From positions 146,573 through 210,572 of the forward strand of contig JAIELW010000013.1 of assembly GCA_019752575.1 (NCBI GenBank): a stretch of 64,000 nt of DNA, given 5' to 3'. This document shows, in pieces, positions 28,446-37,802 of the stretch. Below the pieces are notes generated by a model, which saw only the letters and a program-made list of their open reading frames with translations, ran no database searches and had not been told where the DNA came from. This DNA is from Xanthobacteraceae bacterium. GTDB taxonomy: Bacteria > Pseudomonadota > Alphaproteobacteria > Rhizobiales > Xanthobacteraceae. The position numbers were made by a program, and so were the translations under genes. Every line of letters starts with the position of its first letter. The stretch's first letter is position 1.

Positions 28446-30506
28446 ATGTCCGAAAACCGTTTAGCCTTTGAAACCAGTCCCTACCTGATCCAGCACAAGG
28501 ATAACCCGGTTCACTGGTGGCCGTGGTCGCCGGAAGCCTTTGCAGAGGCAAGGGCGGCAAACAAGCCCGTGCTGCTCTCCATCGGTTACGCCGCCTGTCA
28601 CTGGTGCCACGTCATGGCGCACGAGAGCTTCGAGGACGAAGCGACCGCGGCGGTGATGAACGATCTCTTCGTGAACATCAAAGTCGACCGCGAGGAGCGG
28701 CCCGAGGTCGACGAGATTTACATGACCGCGCTCCAGCATCTCGGCGAGCAGGGCGGCTGGCCGCTCACGATGTTCCTCGACGCCGACGGCAAGCCGTTCT
28801 GGGGCGGCACTTATTTTCCGAAGACCGCGCAATACGGCCGGCCCGCCTTCAAGGATGTGCTTCGCGAGCTCTCGCGCATCTATCGGGAGGAGCCCGACAA
28901 GGTCGGCAAGAACCGCGACGCGCTTGTTAGCGCTCTCCGCGAGAAAGCGCGGCCGGCGGGGAAAGTCACGATCGGCGCCGAAGAGCTCAATAAGCTTGCG
29001 GGGCAATTTCTGAATCTTTTCGACATGGAGAAGGGCGGCATTCGCGGCGCGCCGAAATTTCCGCAAAGCGCGATTCTCGAAATGCTCTGGCGCGCAGGAG
29101 AAAGAACGAGCGAACGAACCGGCTCCGAATCGTTCTTCAATGCCGTGATCGTCGCGCTCCGGAATATGTGCGAAGGCGGCATCTACGATCATCTCGGCGG
29201 CGGCTTCGCGCGCTACTCGGTCGACGACCGCTGGCTCGTCCCGCACTTCGAGAAAATGCTCTACGACAACGCGCAGTTGCTCGAGCTGCTCGCGCTCGTA
29301 TGGAAGAAGACCAAAGACGATCCGTTCCGCCGCCGCGCCCGCGAGACGGTCGCGTGGCTCCAGCGCGAGATGATCGTCGAAGGCGGCGGGTTCGCGTCGA
29401 GCTTGGACGCCGACTCCGAAGGCGAGGAGGGCAAGTTCTACGTCTGGTCGCTTTCGGAGATTGAGTCCGTGCTCGGCGCGAATGACGCGGCCTTCTTCGC
29501 GAAAGCTTACGACATCACGCGCGACGGCAATTTCGAGGGCCACAACATTCCGAACCGGCTTCTGTCCGGAAGCGCAAGCATGGAGGAAGAAGCTCAGCTC
29601 GCTCCGCTCCGCGCGAAACTTCTCAACGCTCGCGCCAGACGAGTCCGGCCCGGTCTCGACGACAAGGTGCTCGCCGACTGGAACGGTCTCATGATCGCCG
29701 CGCTCGCCAACGCCGGCGCAATGTTCGGGGAGCCTTCATGGATTGAACTCGGCGCGAAGGCTTTTCACTTCATCGCTAATTCGATGACGCGCGGCGGCCG
29801 GCTCGGACACTCCTGGCGCTCGGGTCGTCTGCTCTTTCCCGGCCTGTCTTCCGACTACGGCTCGATGATCCGCGCAGCACTCGCGCTGCATCGTGCGGCG
29901 GGCGAGCGGGTTTATCTCGATCGCGCCATCGAATGGGAAACGCTGCTCGAGAAGCATCATGCCGACCCCGAGACTGGCGGATATTTTCTAACCGCCGACG
30001 ACGGCGGCGAATTGATCCTGCGGCCGAACTCGACCCGCGACGACGCGATCCCGAACCCGCATGCCTGGATCGCGCAGAACCTCGTCCGGCTCGCCGCGCT
30101 CACAGGACAATATTCCTATCGCGAAAAAGCCGACCGGCTGTTCGAAGGGATCTTGCCACTGGCTACCGCCAATCTCTTTGGACACGCCGCATTGCTCGCC
30201 GCGCTCGATACCCGGCTGCGGCTGACCGAGATCGTCGTGACCGGAAGCCGCGCGGAAGAATTTGCCAGGGCCGCATTCGCACAATCCTTCCTCGCATCGA
30301 CGCTCTTGCGCGCACCTGACGAGTCTTTGCTTCCCGGCAATCATCCGGCCCGCGAAAAGATCACCGCCGCGAAAGGCGAGGGCGCGGCATTCGTCTGCCG
30401 CGGCGAGGTCTGCTCCTTACCCATCACTAACCCCGGCGGCCTCGTTCAAGCGTTGCAGCCCCCTCCCTATCCCTCCCCCGCAAGCGGGGGAGGGAAGCGC
30501 GCGTAG
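28446..30506 (+). CDS. SPATA20/YyaL-like thioredoxin-domain protein (DUF255)
   Basis: A 686-residue protein of the YyaL/SPATA20 family: an N-terminal thioredoxin-like domain with the invariant start NRLAFETSPYLIQHKDNPVHW and the CHWCHVM motif (near residue 50), then a six-hairpin-glycosidase-like alpha/alpha toroid (GGFARYSVDDRWLVPHFEKM, DADSEGEEGKFY). The biochemical role is unknown. The last 15 or so residues (PPPYPSPASGGGKRA) are encoded by a palindromic repeat, so the native C-terminus has been replaced or extended. The ATG at 28446 gives the family start; a GTG 5 codons upstream is possible. Confidence 0.88.
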   Translation: MSENRLAFETSPYLIQHKDNPVHWWPWSPEAFAEARAANKPVLLSIGYAACHWCHVMAHESFEDEATAAVMNDLFVNIKVDREERPEVDEIYMTALQHLGEQGGWPLTMFLDADGKPFWGGTYFPKTAQYGRPAFKDVLRELSRIYREEPDKVGKNRDALVSALREKARPAGKVTIGAEELNKLAGQFLNLFDMEKGGIRGAPKFPQSAILEMLWRAGERTSERTGSESFFNAVIVALRNMCEGGIYDHLGGGFARYSVDDRWLVPHFEKMLYDNAQLLELLALVWKKTKDDPFRRRARETVAWLQREMIVEGGGFASSLDADSEGEEGKFYVWSLSEIESVLGANDAAFFAKAYDITRDGNFEGHNIPNRLLSGSASMEEEAQLAPLRAKLLNARARRVRPGLDDKVLADWNGLMIAALANAGAMFGEPSWIELGAKAFHFIANSMTRGGRLGHSWRSGRLLFPGLSSDYGSMIRAALALHRAAGERVYLDRAIEWETLLEKHHADPETGGYFLTADDGGELILRPNSTRDDAIPNPHAWIAQNLVRLAALTGQYSYREKADRLFEGILPLATANLFGHAALLAALDTRLRLTEIVVTGSRAEEFARAAFAQSFLASTLLRAPDESLLPGNHPAREKITAAKGEGAAFVCRGEVCSLPITNPGGLVQALQPPPYPSPASGGGKRA
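30471..30494. repeat. REP-type palindrome at gene end
   Basis: CCCTCCCCCGC (30471-30481) and GCGGGGGAGGG (30484-30494) are perfect 11-base arms around AA, followed by GCGCGCGTAGCGCG and TGGGTGGGGG. This is a common palindromic repeat type in Hyphomicrobiales. It overlaps the 3' coding end of the thioredoxin-domain protein gene. The remaining gap to the next gene (30507-30618) shows no other signal apart from GGGGGCG before the ATG. Confidence 0.75.
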
Positions 30507-30618
30507 CGCGTGGGTGGGGGCAACCGAAAATTTACGGAAGCGCCGCACCGCGCATTGCGCATCGCCGCTGCTCGTTTAACTTGCATCCCAACAAACAAAT
30601 TCGCGGGGGCGAACGACC

Positions 30619-31485
30619 ATGCAAGCATCCATCCTGACCGATCTCCTGTTGCCGCTCTCGATCGGCATCATCATGTTCGGCCTCGGCCTCAGCCTGACCT
30701 GGGACGACTTCAAGCGGGTCGCGCGCTATCCCTTCGCGGTCGGCTTCGGACTGTTCCTGCAGGTGATCCTGCTACCCTTCGCTGCAGCGCTGATCGCGAT
30801 CATGCTCAAGCTCCGGCCTGAACTCGCGCTGGGATTGATGCTGGTTGCTGCCGCTCCCGGCGGCGCTACCGCGAACATCTACAGCCACCTCGCCAAAGGC
30901 GACGTTGCCCTCAACATCACGTTGACGGCAGTCAACAGCGTACTGGCGCTCATCACGCTTCCCATCGTGATCAACCTCTCGCTCGAATACTTCTACGGCA
31001 CCGGCCAGTACGTGCCGCCGCCGCACCGCAAGATCGTCGAGGTAGCTGCGATCATTCTGATCCCTGTCCTGATCGGCATGCTCGTGCGTGCGCGCTCGGA
31101 GGCGTTCGCGAAGCGCATGGAGAAGCCGGTCAAGATTTTCTCGATTGTCGTGCTCGCGATCCTGATCCTTGCGGCGATCTATATCGAGCGCGCGAACTTG
31201 CTATCCAGCATCGTCGCCGTCGGCCTCGCCTGCCTCCTGTTCAATGTCGTGAGCATGCTGACCGGCTATCTCGCGCCGCTGGCGCTGAAGCTGCCCGAGC
31301 GGCAGGCGATCGCGATCACGATGGAGATCGGGATTCACAACACCGCGCTTGCGATCTATATCGCGCTGAACGTGCTGAACAATCCGTCGGCATCGCTGGT
31401 GCCTGGTATCTATACGCTCGCGATGTATCTGACCGCGACGCTGTTTGCGTTCTATGTTTCGCGAAGAAACGTGGCTCCGGCGTGA
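30619..31485 (+). CDS. bile acid:sodium symporter family transporter
   Basis: A 288-residue inner-membrane protein with about nine or ten hydrophobic helices, of the BASS (SBF) family. Motifs include MFGLGLSLTWDDFKRV (about residues 15-30), VAAAPGGATANIYSHLAKGD (about 75-94, the substrate/sodium region) and EIGIHNTALAIYIAL near 240. Bacterial members move various organic anions with sodium; the substrate here is unknown. It is flanked by repeats on both sides and seems to be a single-gene unit. Confidence 0.88.
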   Translation: MQASILTDLLLPLSIGIIMFGLGLSLTWDDFKRVARYPFAVGFGLFLQVILLPFAAALIAIMLKLRPELALGLMLVAAAPGGATANIYSHLAKGDVALNITLTAVNSVLALITLPIVINLSLEYFYGTGQYVPPPHRKIVEVAAIILIPVLIGMLVRARSEAFAKRMEKPVKIFSIVVLAILILAAIYIERANLLSSIVAVGLACLLFNVVSMLTGYLAPLALKLPERQAIAITMEIGIHNTALAIYIALNVLNNPSASLVPGIYTLAMYLTATLFAFYVSRRNVAPA

Positions 31486-31502
31486 AGCCAATTCAAATTG
31501 TC

Positions 31503-31644
31503 ATGGCCGGGCTTGTCCCGGCCATCTCGACTACTAGGGCAATGCGTTCCTAAACGAGATGCCCGGCACTCGATGTCGGGTAAACCCGACATCGACATTG
31601 AACAGAGCCCAAGTCGGCTGAAGCCGACTTGGGATGCCGGGCAT
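31503..31644. repeat. composite palindromic repeat cluster
   Basis: Four palindromic parts fill the gap between the symporter gene and rho: ATGGCCGGG/CCCGGCCAT (31503-31525); an outer pair ATGCCCGGCA (31559-31568) and TGCCGGGCAT (31635-31644); inside it CGATGTCGGGT/ACCCGACATCG around AA (31571-31594); and CCCAAGTCGGCT/AGCCGACTTGGG around GA (31608-31633). The inner units share the GTCGG core with the palindromes at 2053-2114. No reading frame uses it. It could act as a bidirectional terminator for the convergent genes. Confidence 0.8.
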
Positions 31645-31677
31645 GACGAAGTAATTGCTGATCTTCTTTCGCGTTTG

Positions 31678-32943
31678 CTACGTATTCATGCTCTCGAAAA
31701 ACTCGCCGTTGTTCTTGGTCTGCTTGAGCTTGTCGATGAGGAATTCGATCGCATCGACCGTGCCCATCGGATTGAGGATGCGGCGCAACACGTACATCTT
31801 CTTGAGCACATCCGCCGGAACGAGCAGTTCTTCTTTGCGCGTGCCGGAACGAGTGATGTCCATCGACGGGAACACGCGCTTATCCGAGACCTTGCGGTCG
31901 AGGATGATTTCCGAGTTACCGGTGCCCTTGAATTCTTCGAAGATGACTTCGTCCATGCGCGAGCCGGTATCGATCAGCGCGGTCGCAATAATGGTGAGCG
32001 AGCCGCCTTCTTCGATATTGCGCGCGGCACCGAAGAAGCGCTTCGGACGCTGGAGCGCATTCGCGTCAACACCGCCCGTCAGCACCTTGCCTGACGAAGG
32101 AACGACGGTGTTGTAAGCGCGGCCCAGGCGCGTGATCGAGTCCAAGAGGATCACGACATCGCGGCCGTGCTCCACCAGACGCTTCGCTTTCTCGATCACC
32201 ATCTCGGCGACCGCGACGTGGCGCGACGCCGGTTCGTCGAAGGTCGAGGAAACCACCTCGCCCTTCACCGAACGCTGCATGTCGGTGACTTCTTCCGGAC
32301 GCTCGTCGATCAGAAGAACGATCAGATAGCATTCCGGATGATTGGCCGTGATCGAGTGAGCGATGTTCTGCAGCAGAACCGTTTTACCCGTGCGCGGCGG
32401 CGCGACGATCAAGCCGCGCTGGCCTTTGCCGAGCGGCGCCACCACGTCGATGATGCGCGCGGAATTGTCTTTGCGCGTGGGGTCTTCGATTTCCATCTTG
32501 ATCCGCTCGTCGGGATAGAGCGGCGTCAGGTTGTCGAAATGTACCTTGTGCTTGATCTTCTCGGGATCTTCGAAATTGATGGTGTTGACCTTCAAGAGCG
32601 CGAAGTAACGCTCGCCGTCTTTCGGCGAACGGATGTGCCCTTCGACGGTGTCGCCGGTGCGCAGCGAGAAGCGGCGGATCTGCGAAGGCGAGATGTAGAT
32701 GTCGTCCGGCCCCGCGAGATAATTCGCGTCCGGCGAGCGCAGGAAGCCGAAGCCGTCCGGCAACACTTCCACGACGCCCTCGCCGACGATGTCGACTTCT
32801 TTCGCCGCGTATTGCTTGAGAATGGCAAACATCAATTCCTGTTTGCGCATCGTGCTCGCGTTTTCGACCTGAAGCTCCTCCGCCACCGCAAGCAGCTCGA
32901 CGGGGGATTTCTGTTTGAGTTCTGTAAGTTTGATTTCCCGCAT
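31678..32943 (-). CDS. rho: transcription termination factor Rho
   Basis: A 421-residue hexameric RNA helicase. An N-terminal RNA-binding domain (early [13 protein letters not shown]; cold-shock-like [15 protein letters not shown]) is followed by the RecA-type motor with Walker A APPRTGKT, the Q-loop region and [12 protein letters not shown]. The ATG at 32943 gives the standard start; the frame upstream (to 33138) lacks similarity. About 200 bases of leader separate it from hemJ; rho leaders are often autoregulatory, but I see no specific structure to name. Confidence 0.97.
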   Translation of the reverse strand: MREIKLTELKQKSPVELLAVAEELQVENASTMRKQELMFAILKQYAAKEVDIVGEGVVEVLPDGFGFLRSPDANYLAGPDDIYISPSQIRRFSLRTGDTVEGHIRSPKDGERYFALLKVNTINFEDPEKIKHKVHFDNLTPLYPDERIKMEIEDPTRKDNSARIIDVVAPLGKGQRGLIVAPPRTGKTVLLQNIAHSITANHPECYLIVLLIDERPEEVTDMQRSVKGEVVSSTFDEPASRHVAVAEMVIEKAKRLVEHGRDVVILLDSITRLGRAYNTVVPSSGKVLTGGVDANALQRPKRFFGAARNIEEGGSLTIIATALIDTGSRMDEVIFEEFKGTGNSEIILDRKVSDKRVFPSMDITRSGTRKEELLVPADVLKKMYVLRRILNPMGTVDAIEFLIDKLKQTKNNGEFFESMNT

Positions 32944-33149
32944 TGGGGGATAGTCCTTGTCTGGCGGAATCCGCCGCCACGGTCTTTGCAGATGGGGGGT
33001 GCAGGTCTTTCGGGCGAGGAAGGAAGGCTTACAGCCCGGCGCCGCTGCCGATACGAAAACGCTTTCGGCGAACCGCGGACGATGCCTGCATTTGGAGGAA
33101 GGCAGCGGGAAAATAGGGAAAACCGGGCGGGGTGGCAACCCCGGCGAGA

Positions 33150-33572
33150 TTAAAACGGCTTAACCACGGCGAGCGTGACGATTCCGATCATCAATACGGT
33201 CGGAATCTCGTTGGCGAGCCGGTAGAAGCGCTCCGGGCGCTGATTTTCGTCGGCCGCGAATTCCCGCACCCATTTCGCCTGCATCCCGTGCGCAGCCGAG
33301 AGTGCGAGCACCAGCACGAACTTCGCTTGCATCCAGCCCGAACGCCACGTGCCAGTCTCGTAGACGAGCCAAAGCCCCGCCAGCCAGGTGACGATCATGG
33401 CGGGGAGGGCGATCGCCTTGAGCAGCCGCCGCTCCATGATCTTGAAGGTTTCGGACTGGATCGAGCCCTTAACGGCTCCGCAGTGATAGACGAGCAGCCG
33501 CGGCAGATAGAGCAGCGCCGCCATCCAGGAGATGACCGCGATGATGTGGAGCGCCTTGATCCAGAGAACCAT
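33150..33572 (-). CDS. hemJ: protoporphyrinogen oxidase HemJ
   Basis: A 140-residue membrane protein with four predicted helices. [23 protein letters not shown] followed by VYH at the N-terminus (residues about 4-29) and the [12 protein letters not shown] segment are HemJ hallmarks, with conserved histidine H9 for haem. HemJ oxidises protoporphyrinogen IX in haem synthesis. It ends a hemE-hemJ pair on the minus strand (3-base gap), both serving haem synthesis. Confidence 0.92.
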   Translation of the reverse strand: MVLWIKALHIIAVISWMAALLYLPRLLVYHCGAVKGSIQSETFKIMERRLLKAIALPAMIVTWLAGLWLVYETGTWRSGWMQAKFVLVLALSAAHGMQAKWVREFAADENQRPERFYRLANEIPTVLMIGIVTLAVVKPF

Positions 33573-33575
33573 GGC

Positions 33576-34604
33576 CTAGTTTTTTCTCACTCTGGCGATC
33601 ATCCGCTCGACATGTTCGACCGGCGTTTCCTTGCGGATGCCGTGACCGAGATTGAAAATATGCCGGGCGCCTTTGAAGTCGGCGAGCACTTTATCGACAG
33701 CCTGATCCAGTGCTTTTCCACCGGCAAGCAGCGCCAAAGGGTCAAGATTTCCTTGGATTGCGAGTTTATCCCCGAACCTCACAGCACACTCTTTGCGATC
33801 CGTAATCCAGTCGATGCTTATGGCGTTCGCGCTTGATTGTTTCGCCACCGCTTCGATCCCATCGAGTGACGCACCCTTCGGAAAAACGATGATCCGTGCA
33901 TTCGGAACTACGCTCCGCACTTTTTCGGCAATCTTCGCAACCGGCTTCACGCACCAGCGCTCGAACGAAGCCGGATCGAGTACGCCGGACCAGGTATCGA
34001 AAATCTGCACGGCATCTGCACCGGCCTTGAGTTGCCCGATCAGGTGCTCGGCTGAGCTGTCCACCAAGCGGTCGATGATCTTCCGAAACAGCTCCGGCTC
34101 CTGCATTGCCAAGAGCCGCGCCGGTGCCTGATCTTCGGTACCTCGTCCCGCAACCAGATAGGTCGCCACCGTCCAGGGTGCCCCGCAGAAGCCGATCAAG
34201 CCGGTTTCTTTCGGCAAGGCCGCTTTGGTCTTCGCCAGCGCCTCGTAGACGCGGCTCGTGATTTTCCCGTCAAGTTGATCCGAGAGCTTTCCGAAGTTTG
34301 CCGCATTCGCGACCGGCTCGAGCCGCGGTCCTTCGCTCTCCTCGAACCAGAGCTTCGCGCCGAGCGCGTAAGGCACGATCAGAATGTCGGAGAATATAAT
34401 CGCGGCATCGAAGCCGAAGCGCCGGATCGGCTGCAACGTCACTTCCGAAGCGAGATCGGGATCGAGGCAAAGATCCACAAAACCGCCAGCCTTGGCGCGC
34501 GTCTCGCGGTACTCGGGAAGATAGCGCCCTGCCTGCCGCATCATCCAGACCGGCGGCACATCGAACTTCTCGCCATCGAGGACGCACAGAAACTTTCCAC
34601 TCAC
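33576..34604 (-). CDS. hemE: uroporphyrinogen decarboxylase
   Basis: A 342-residue enzyme that removes four carboxyl groups from uroporphyrinogen III. The signature [16 protein letters not shown] (about residues 17-32), [26 protein letters not shown] and FNLGHGI are present. The start is a GTG at 34602-34604 (minus strand). In Caulobacter and rhizobia hemE borders the chromosomal origin, and here it faces the 315-base origin candidate. Confidence 0.96.
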   Translation of the reverse strand: MSGKFLCVLDGEKFDVPPVWMMRQAGRYLPEYRETRAKAGGFVDLCLDPDLASEVTLQPIRRFGFDAAIIFSDILIVPYALGAKLWFEESEGPRLEPVANAANFGKLSDQLDGKITSRVYEALAKTKAALPKETGLIGFCGAPWTVATYLVAGRGTEDQAPARLLAMQEPELFRKIIDRLVDSSAEHLIGQLKAGADAVQIFDTWSGVLDPASFERWCVKPVAKIAEKVRSVVPNARIIVFPKGASLDGIEAVAKQSSANAISIDWITDRKECAVRFGDKLAIQGNLDPLALLAGGKALDQAVDKVLADFKGARHIFNLGHGIRKETPVEHVERMIARVRKN

Positions 34605-34919
34605 GACGCGCTTATCCTTCCTTACTAACTAGTTTCTAGAATCTTTAGTTAGAGTCTGTGTGATGGGTCGAGTCCGTGGACAAGTTTTGTCCGCACCTCA
34701 CACTCCCCGAATCGCTTCATCCCCAAAGTTCACATCGTCTGGAAAGCCAAGCCTGCCTTCGTTTCGGGACTTCTTCCCACAAGTCACAGACATTCTCCAG
34801 AATCATCGCCCGAGGGATTGAATCGGGACGATTCCGGCCGTTATCCCGGCGCGCTCTTGCGCGCATCGATTCTCCGTGGCCTTCTCCCCAGCAATTCACA
34901 GTTCTATGGATGTTCTTTC
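34605..34919. other. candidate chromosomal replication origin (oriC)
   Basis: A 315-base gap between divergent hemE and ppsR. It begins with an AT-rich stretch (34612-34655) holding CTAACTA (34625-34631) and TAGTTAG (34646-34652) around the palindrome TTCTAGAA. Eight GANTC sites fall at 34639, 34652, 34670, 34709, 34800, 34820, 34830 and 34868. DnaA-box-like 9-mers with two mismatches to TTATCCACA occur at 34675-34683 (reverse), 34687-34695, 34717-34725, 34793-34801 and 34882-34890. No perfect DnaA box is seen. Gene direction switches here. Known hemE-oriC linkage in Caulobacter and Sinorhizobium supports the idea; function is inferred. Confidence 0.62.
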
Positions 34920-35762
34920 GTGACCAAGACGGAAAGCTATTTCCATCTGCATCTCGTGTCGGACGCGACCGGCGAGACGCTCTTGGCGGTTGGCCGGGCG
35001 GCGGCCGCGCAATATTCGACGGTTTCGCCGATCGAGCACGTCTACCCGTTGATCCGGAATGTGAAGCAGTTGGAGCCGGTGCTTGCCGACATCGAGGCCA
35101 ATCCGGGGATCGTACTTTATACATTGGTCGATCCGGTGCTGAACGACCGCCTCGAGCGCCACTGCAAGGAGAAGGGGGTTCCCTGTCTCTCTATATTAGG
35201 ACCGGTGCTCGGCCTGTTTCAGTCCTATCTCGGTACGGAAACGACACCGCGCGTCGGCGGCCAGCATATGCTGAACGCCGAATACTTCCGCCGCATCGAC
35301 GCGCTGAACTACACGCTGATGCACGACGACGGTCAGCACGCGGAAAACCTCGACGAGGCGGACGTGGTGCTGGTCGGCATCTCGCGCACCTCAAAAACGC
35401 CGACCAGCATCTATCTCGCGAACCGCGGCATCAAGACCGCGAATATTCCGCTCGTGCCCGGCATCGAGCCGCCGGCCGAGCTCGAGCAAACCAAGAAACC
35501 GTTAGTCGTCGGGCTCATCGCAAGCCCGGAGCGCATCGTGCAGATCCGGCAGAACCGGCTGTTGGGGCTTAACGCGAACCCGGCCGCCTCGAATTACGTG
35601 GATCGTCATTCGGTGAGCGACGAGATCGCGAACTCGAAAAAACTCTGCGCGCGGCACAACTGGCCGGTGATCGATGTCACGCGCCGCTCGATCGAGGAAA
35701 CCGCGGCCGCGGTGATCGCGCTCCTGCAGGAGCGCCGCCGCGACGCGGCGAATGTGCAATGA
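34920..35762 (+). CDS. ppsR: PEP synthase / pyruvate phosphate dikinase regulatory protein
   Basis: A 280-residue bifunctional ADP-dependent kinase/phosphorylase (DUF299/PSRP) that switches PEP synthase or pyruvate phosphate dikinase off and on. The P-loop-like GISRTSKT is at residues 153-160, and the family start [17 protein letters not shown] lies near residue 6. The GTG at 34920 is chosen because upstream in-frame ATG starts extend into non-conserved origin sequence. Its stop overlaps the maf start (ATGA). Which of the two target enzymes it controls cannot be seen here. Confidence 0.92.
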   Translation: MTKTESYFHLHLVSDATGETLLAVGRAAAAQYSTVSPIEHVYPLIRNVKQLEPVLADIEANPGIVLYTLVDPVLNDRLERHCKEKGVPCLSILGPVLGLFQSYLGTETTPRVGGQHMLNAEYFRRIDALNYTLMHDDGQHAENLDEADVVLVGISRTSKTPTSIYLANRGIKTANIPLVPGIEPPAELEQTKKPLVVGLIASPERIVQIRQNRLLGLNANPAASNYVDRHSVSDEIANSKKLCARHNWPVIDVTRRSIEETAAAVIALLQERRRDAANVQ

Positions 35763-36370
35763 GCTTGTGGCGCGGCGAACCTTTGGTGCTTGCGTCGAAA
35801 AGCGCGCCGCGACGCGCGCTTCTGGAGGCCGCCGGGATTCCGCTCGTGATCGATCCGGCGGACATCGACGAACGCGCGGCGGAATTAGCTTCGCCGAAAG
35901 AAGCCGCAACACCGGAAGGCGCCGCACTTCTACTTGCGCGCGCAAAAGCTCTCGAAACCGCGAAACGCAACGCAGGTAAAATCGTGCTCGGCGCGGACCA
36001 GACGCTTGCGCTCGGCGTTGAGCGTTTCTCGAAACCGAAATCGGTTGACGCCGCGCGCGAGCAACTCAGGAAATTCTCCGGCAAGACCCACGCGCTGCAT
36101 TCCGGTATCGCGGTCGTGCGCGACAACAAGGTACTGTTCGAAACCGTCTCCACCGCGCGTCTGACGATGCACAAACTCACCGGCGCTTTTCTCGACGGCT
36201 ATCTCGATGCCGCGGGCGAGCGCGTCATGCAGAGCGTGGGCGCCTATCAACTCGAAAGCGTCGGCGTGAACCTTTTCGAAAAAATCGAGGGCGATCACTT
36301 TACGATTCTCGGCATGCCGCTGATGCCGCTGCTTAGCTATTTCCGCAAAGCCGGGATGATCGTGTCGTGA
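35759..36370 (+). CDS. maf: Maf-like nucleoside triphosphate pyrophosphatase
   Basis: A 203-residue Maf-family house-cleaning nucleotide pyrophosphatase. The phosphate-binding [16 protein letters not shown] (about residues 11-26), catalytic-Asp region GADQTLAL and [15 protein letters not shown] are present. Such enzymes hydrolyse modified or canonical NTPs and have been linked to septum formation. Overlaps both neighbours by four bases, so it is tightly coupled to ppsR and aroE. Confidence 0.92.
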   Translation: MSLWRGEPLVLASKSAPRRALLEAAGIPLVIDPADIDERAAELASPKEAATPEGAALLLARAKALETAKRNAGKIVLGADQTLALGVERFSKPKSVDAAREQLRKFSGKTHALHSGIAVVRDNKVLFETVSTARLTMHKLTGAFLDGYLDAAGERVMQSVGAYQLESVGVNLFEKIEGDHFTILGMPLMPLLSYFRKAGMIVS

Positions 36371-37206
36371 AGCGCACCTGCGTCATCGGCTATCCGGTCG
36401 CGCATTCGCGCTCGCCGCTGATTCACGGTTACTGGCTGCGCGAACATAAGATCGACGGCGACTACGTGCGCCACGAAGTGAAGCCGGAGGAGATTGAGAA
36501 ATTCCTTCAAAATTTTTCGAAGCAAAACTTCGTTGGCTGCAATGTAACACTACCGCATAAAGAAGCCGCCGCGCGAAAGGTCGTGAACGCGACGCCGGTC
36601 GTCCGCGCGCTCGGTGTCGCGAATACGCTCTGGTTCGAAAACGGAACGCTGCATGGCGACAACACCGACGCCGCCGGATTTCTCGCGCATCTCGACGATT
36701 CGATTCCCGGCTGGGACAAAAATACGAACCATGCGGTCGTGCTCGGCGCGGGCGGTGCCGCGCGCTCCATCGTTTATGGATTGAACGAGCGAGGCGTGGA
36801 AAAAATCACCATCCTAAACCGCTCGCGCGAACGCGCCGAGCAGCTGGTCAAAGAAATAAAAATCGAATCGAACCTCGCTAGCTTTGACGAACTGGCAACA
36901 CTGATCTCCTCCGCCGACCTGCTCGTCAACACGACCTCGCTCGGCATGAAGGGCCAGCCGCCGCTCGAAATCGATCTCGGCAATCTGAAGAAAGGGGCGG
37001 CCGTCTGCGACATCGTATATGTGCCGCTGGAGACAGATTTGCTCCGCCAGGCGCGCGAACGCGGGCACCCCGCGGTCGACGGGCTCGGCATGCTGCTGCA
37101 TCAAGCGGTGCCGGGGTTTGAGCGCTGGTTCGGCGTGCGTCCGAAAGTGACGAAAGAACTGCGCGATCTCATCGTCGCCGATCTTGCGAAAGACGCGCGT
37201 AAATGA
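36367..37206 (+). CDS. aroE: shikimate dehydrogenase
   Basis: A 279-residue NADP-dependent enzyme of the shikimate pathway. Substrate motif [15 protein letters not shown] near residue 6, catalytic Lys in [17 protein letters not shown], and the NADP loop [15 protein letters not shown] are present. It starts at GTG, overlapping the maf stop (GTGA), and its stop overlaps coaE (ATGA). Confidence 0.95.
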   Translation: MKRTCVIGYPVAHSRSPLIHGYWLREHKIDGDYVRHEVKPEEIEKFLQNFSKQNFVGCNVTLPHKEAAARKVVNATPVVRALGVANTLWFENGTLHGDNTDAAGFLAHLDDSIPGWDKNTNHAVVLGAGGAARSIVYGLNERGVEKITILNRSRERAEQLVKEIKIESNLASFDELATLISSADLLVNTTSLGMKGQPPLEIDLGNLKKGAAVCDIVYVPLETDLLRQARERGHPAVDGLGMLLHQAVPGFERWFGVRPKVTKELRDLIVADLAKDARK

Positions 37207-37802
37207 AGATTCTCGGTCTCACCGGCTCCGTCGGCATGGGCAAGAGCACGACCGCGCAGATGTTCGTGGACGAGGGGGTGCCGATGTTCGACGCCGATGC
37301 CGCGGTACATCGGCTATACGCGGGCGAAGCCGCGCCGCTGATCGAACGCGAATTTCCGGGAAGCACGAAAAACGGAACCGTGGATCGGGAGAAGCTCTCC
37401 GCGCAGGTCGTCGGCAAACCCGAAGCGCTTTCGCGTCTCGAAAAGCTCATCCATCCGCTCGTCGGCCAACTGCGGACGAAATTTATGGCAGAGGCCGAAA
37501 AGTCGGGCGCGAAAGCGGTACTGCTCGACATCCCGCTGCTGTTTGAAACCGGCGATCCTTCGAAGTTCCATGCGGTGATCGTTGTGAGCGCGCCCGCAGA
37601 GATTCAGCGGCAGCGCGTGCTTGCCCGCCCCGGCATGACAGCGGAAAAATTCGAGGCCATCCTGAAGCGGCAAACGCCTGATTCGGAAAAGCGGGCGCGG
37701 GCGGATTTTGTGATCGACACGGGCAACGGACTCGAATTCGCCCGAAAGCAGGTTAAAGAAGTGCTGGCGGAAGTCTTGAAGTCCGGCTGGACGAGAAAAT
37801 AA
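37203..37802 (+). CDS. coaE: dephospho-CoA kinase
   Basis: A 199-residue P-loop kinase for the last step of CoA synthesis. Walker [13 protein letters not shown] is at about residues 4-15, followed by [17 protein letters not shown] and [10 protein letters not shown], all typical. It overlaps aroE by four bases and dnaQ by one. A second CoA-pathway gene, coaA, lies at 48.1 kb. Confidence 0.95.
   Translation: MKILGLTGSVGMGKSTTAQMFVDEGVPMFDADAAVHRLYAGEAAPLIEREFPGSTKNGTVDREKLSAQVVGKPEALSRLEKLIHPLVGQLRTKFMAEAEKSGAKAVLLDIPLLFETGDPSKFHAVIVVSAPAEIQRQRVLARPGMTAEKFEAILKRQTPDSEKRARADFVIDTGNGLEFARKQVKEVLAEVLKSGWTRK

Noticed and set aside
32944-33138. N-terminal extension of rho
   Set aside because: The extra 65 residues lack similarity; the ATG at 32943 gives the canonical Rho start.
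34605-34919. CtrA sites (TTAA-N7-TTAA) in the origin candidate
   Set aside because: The AT-rich TTAGTTAG segment looks similar, but no proper spaced TTAA pair is present.
34676-35572. 298-codon plus-strand frame starting in the hemE-ppsR gap
   Set aside because: It is out of frame with ppsR, low in similarity and crosses the proposed origin; taken as a chance frame.
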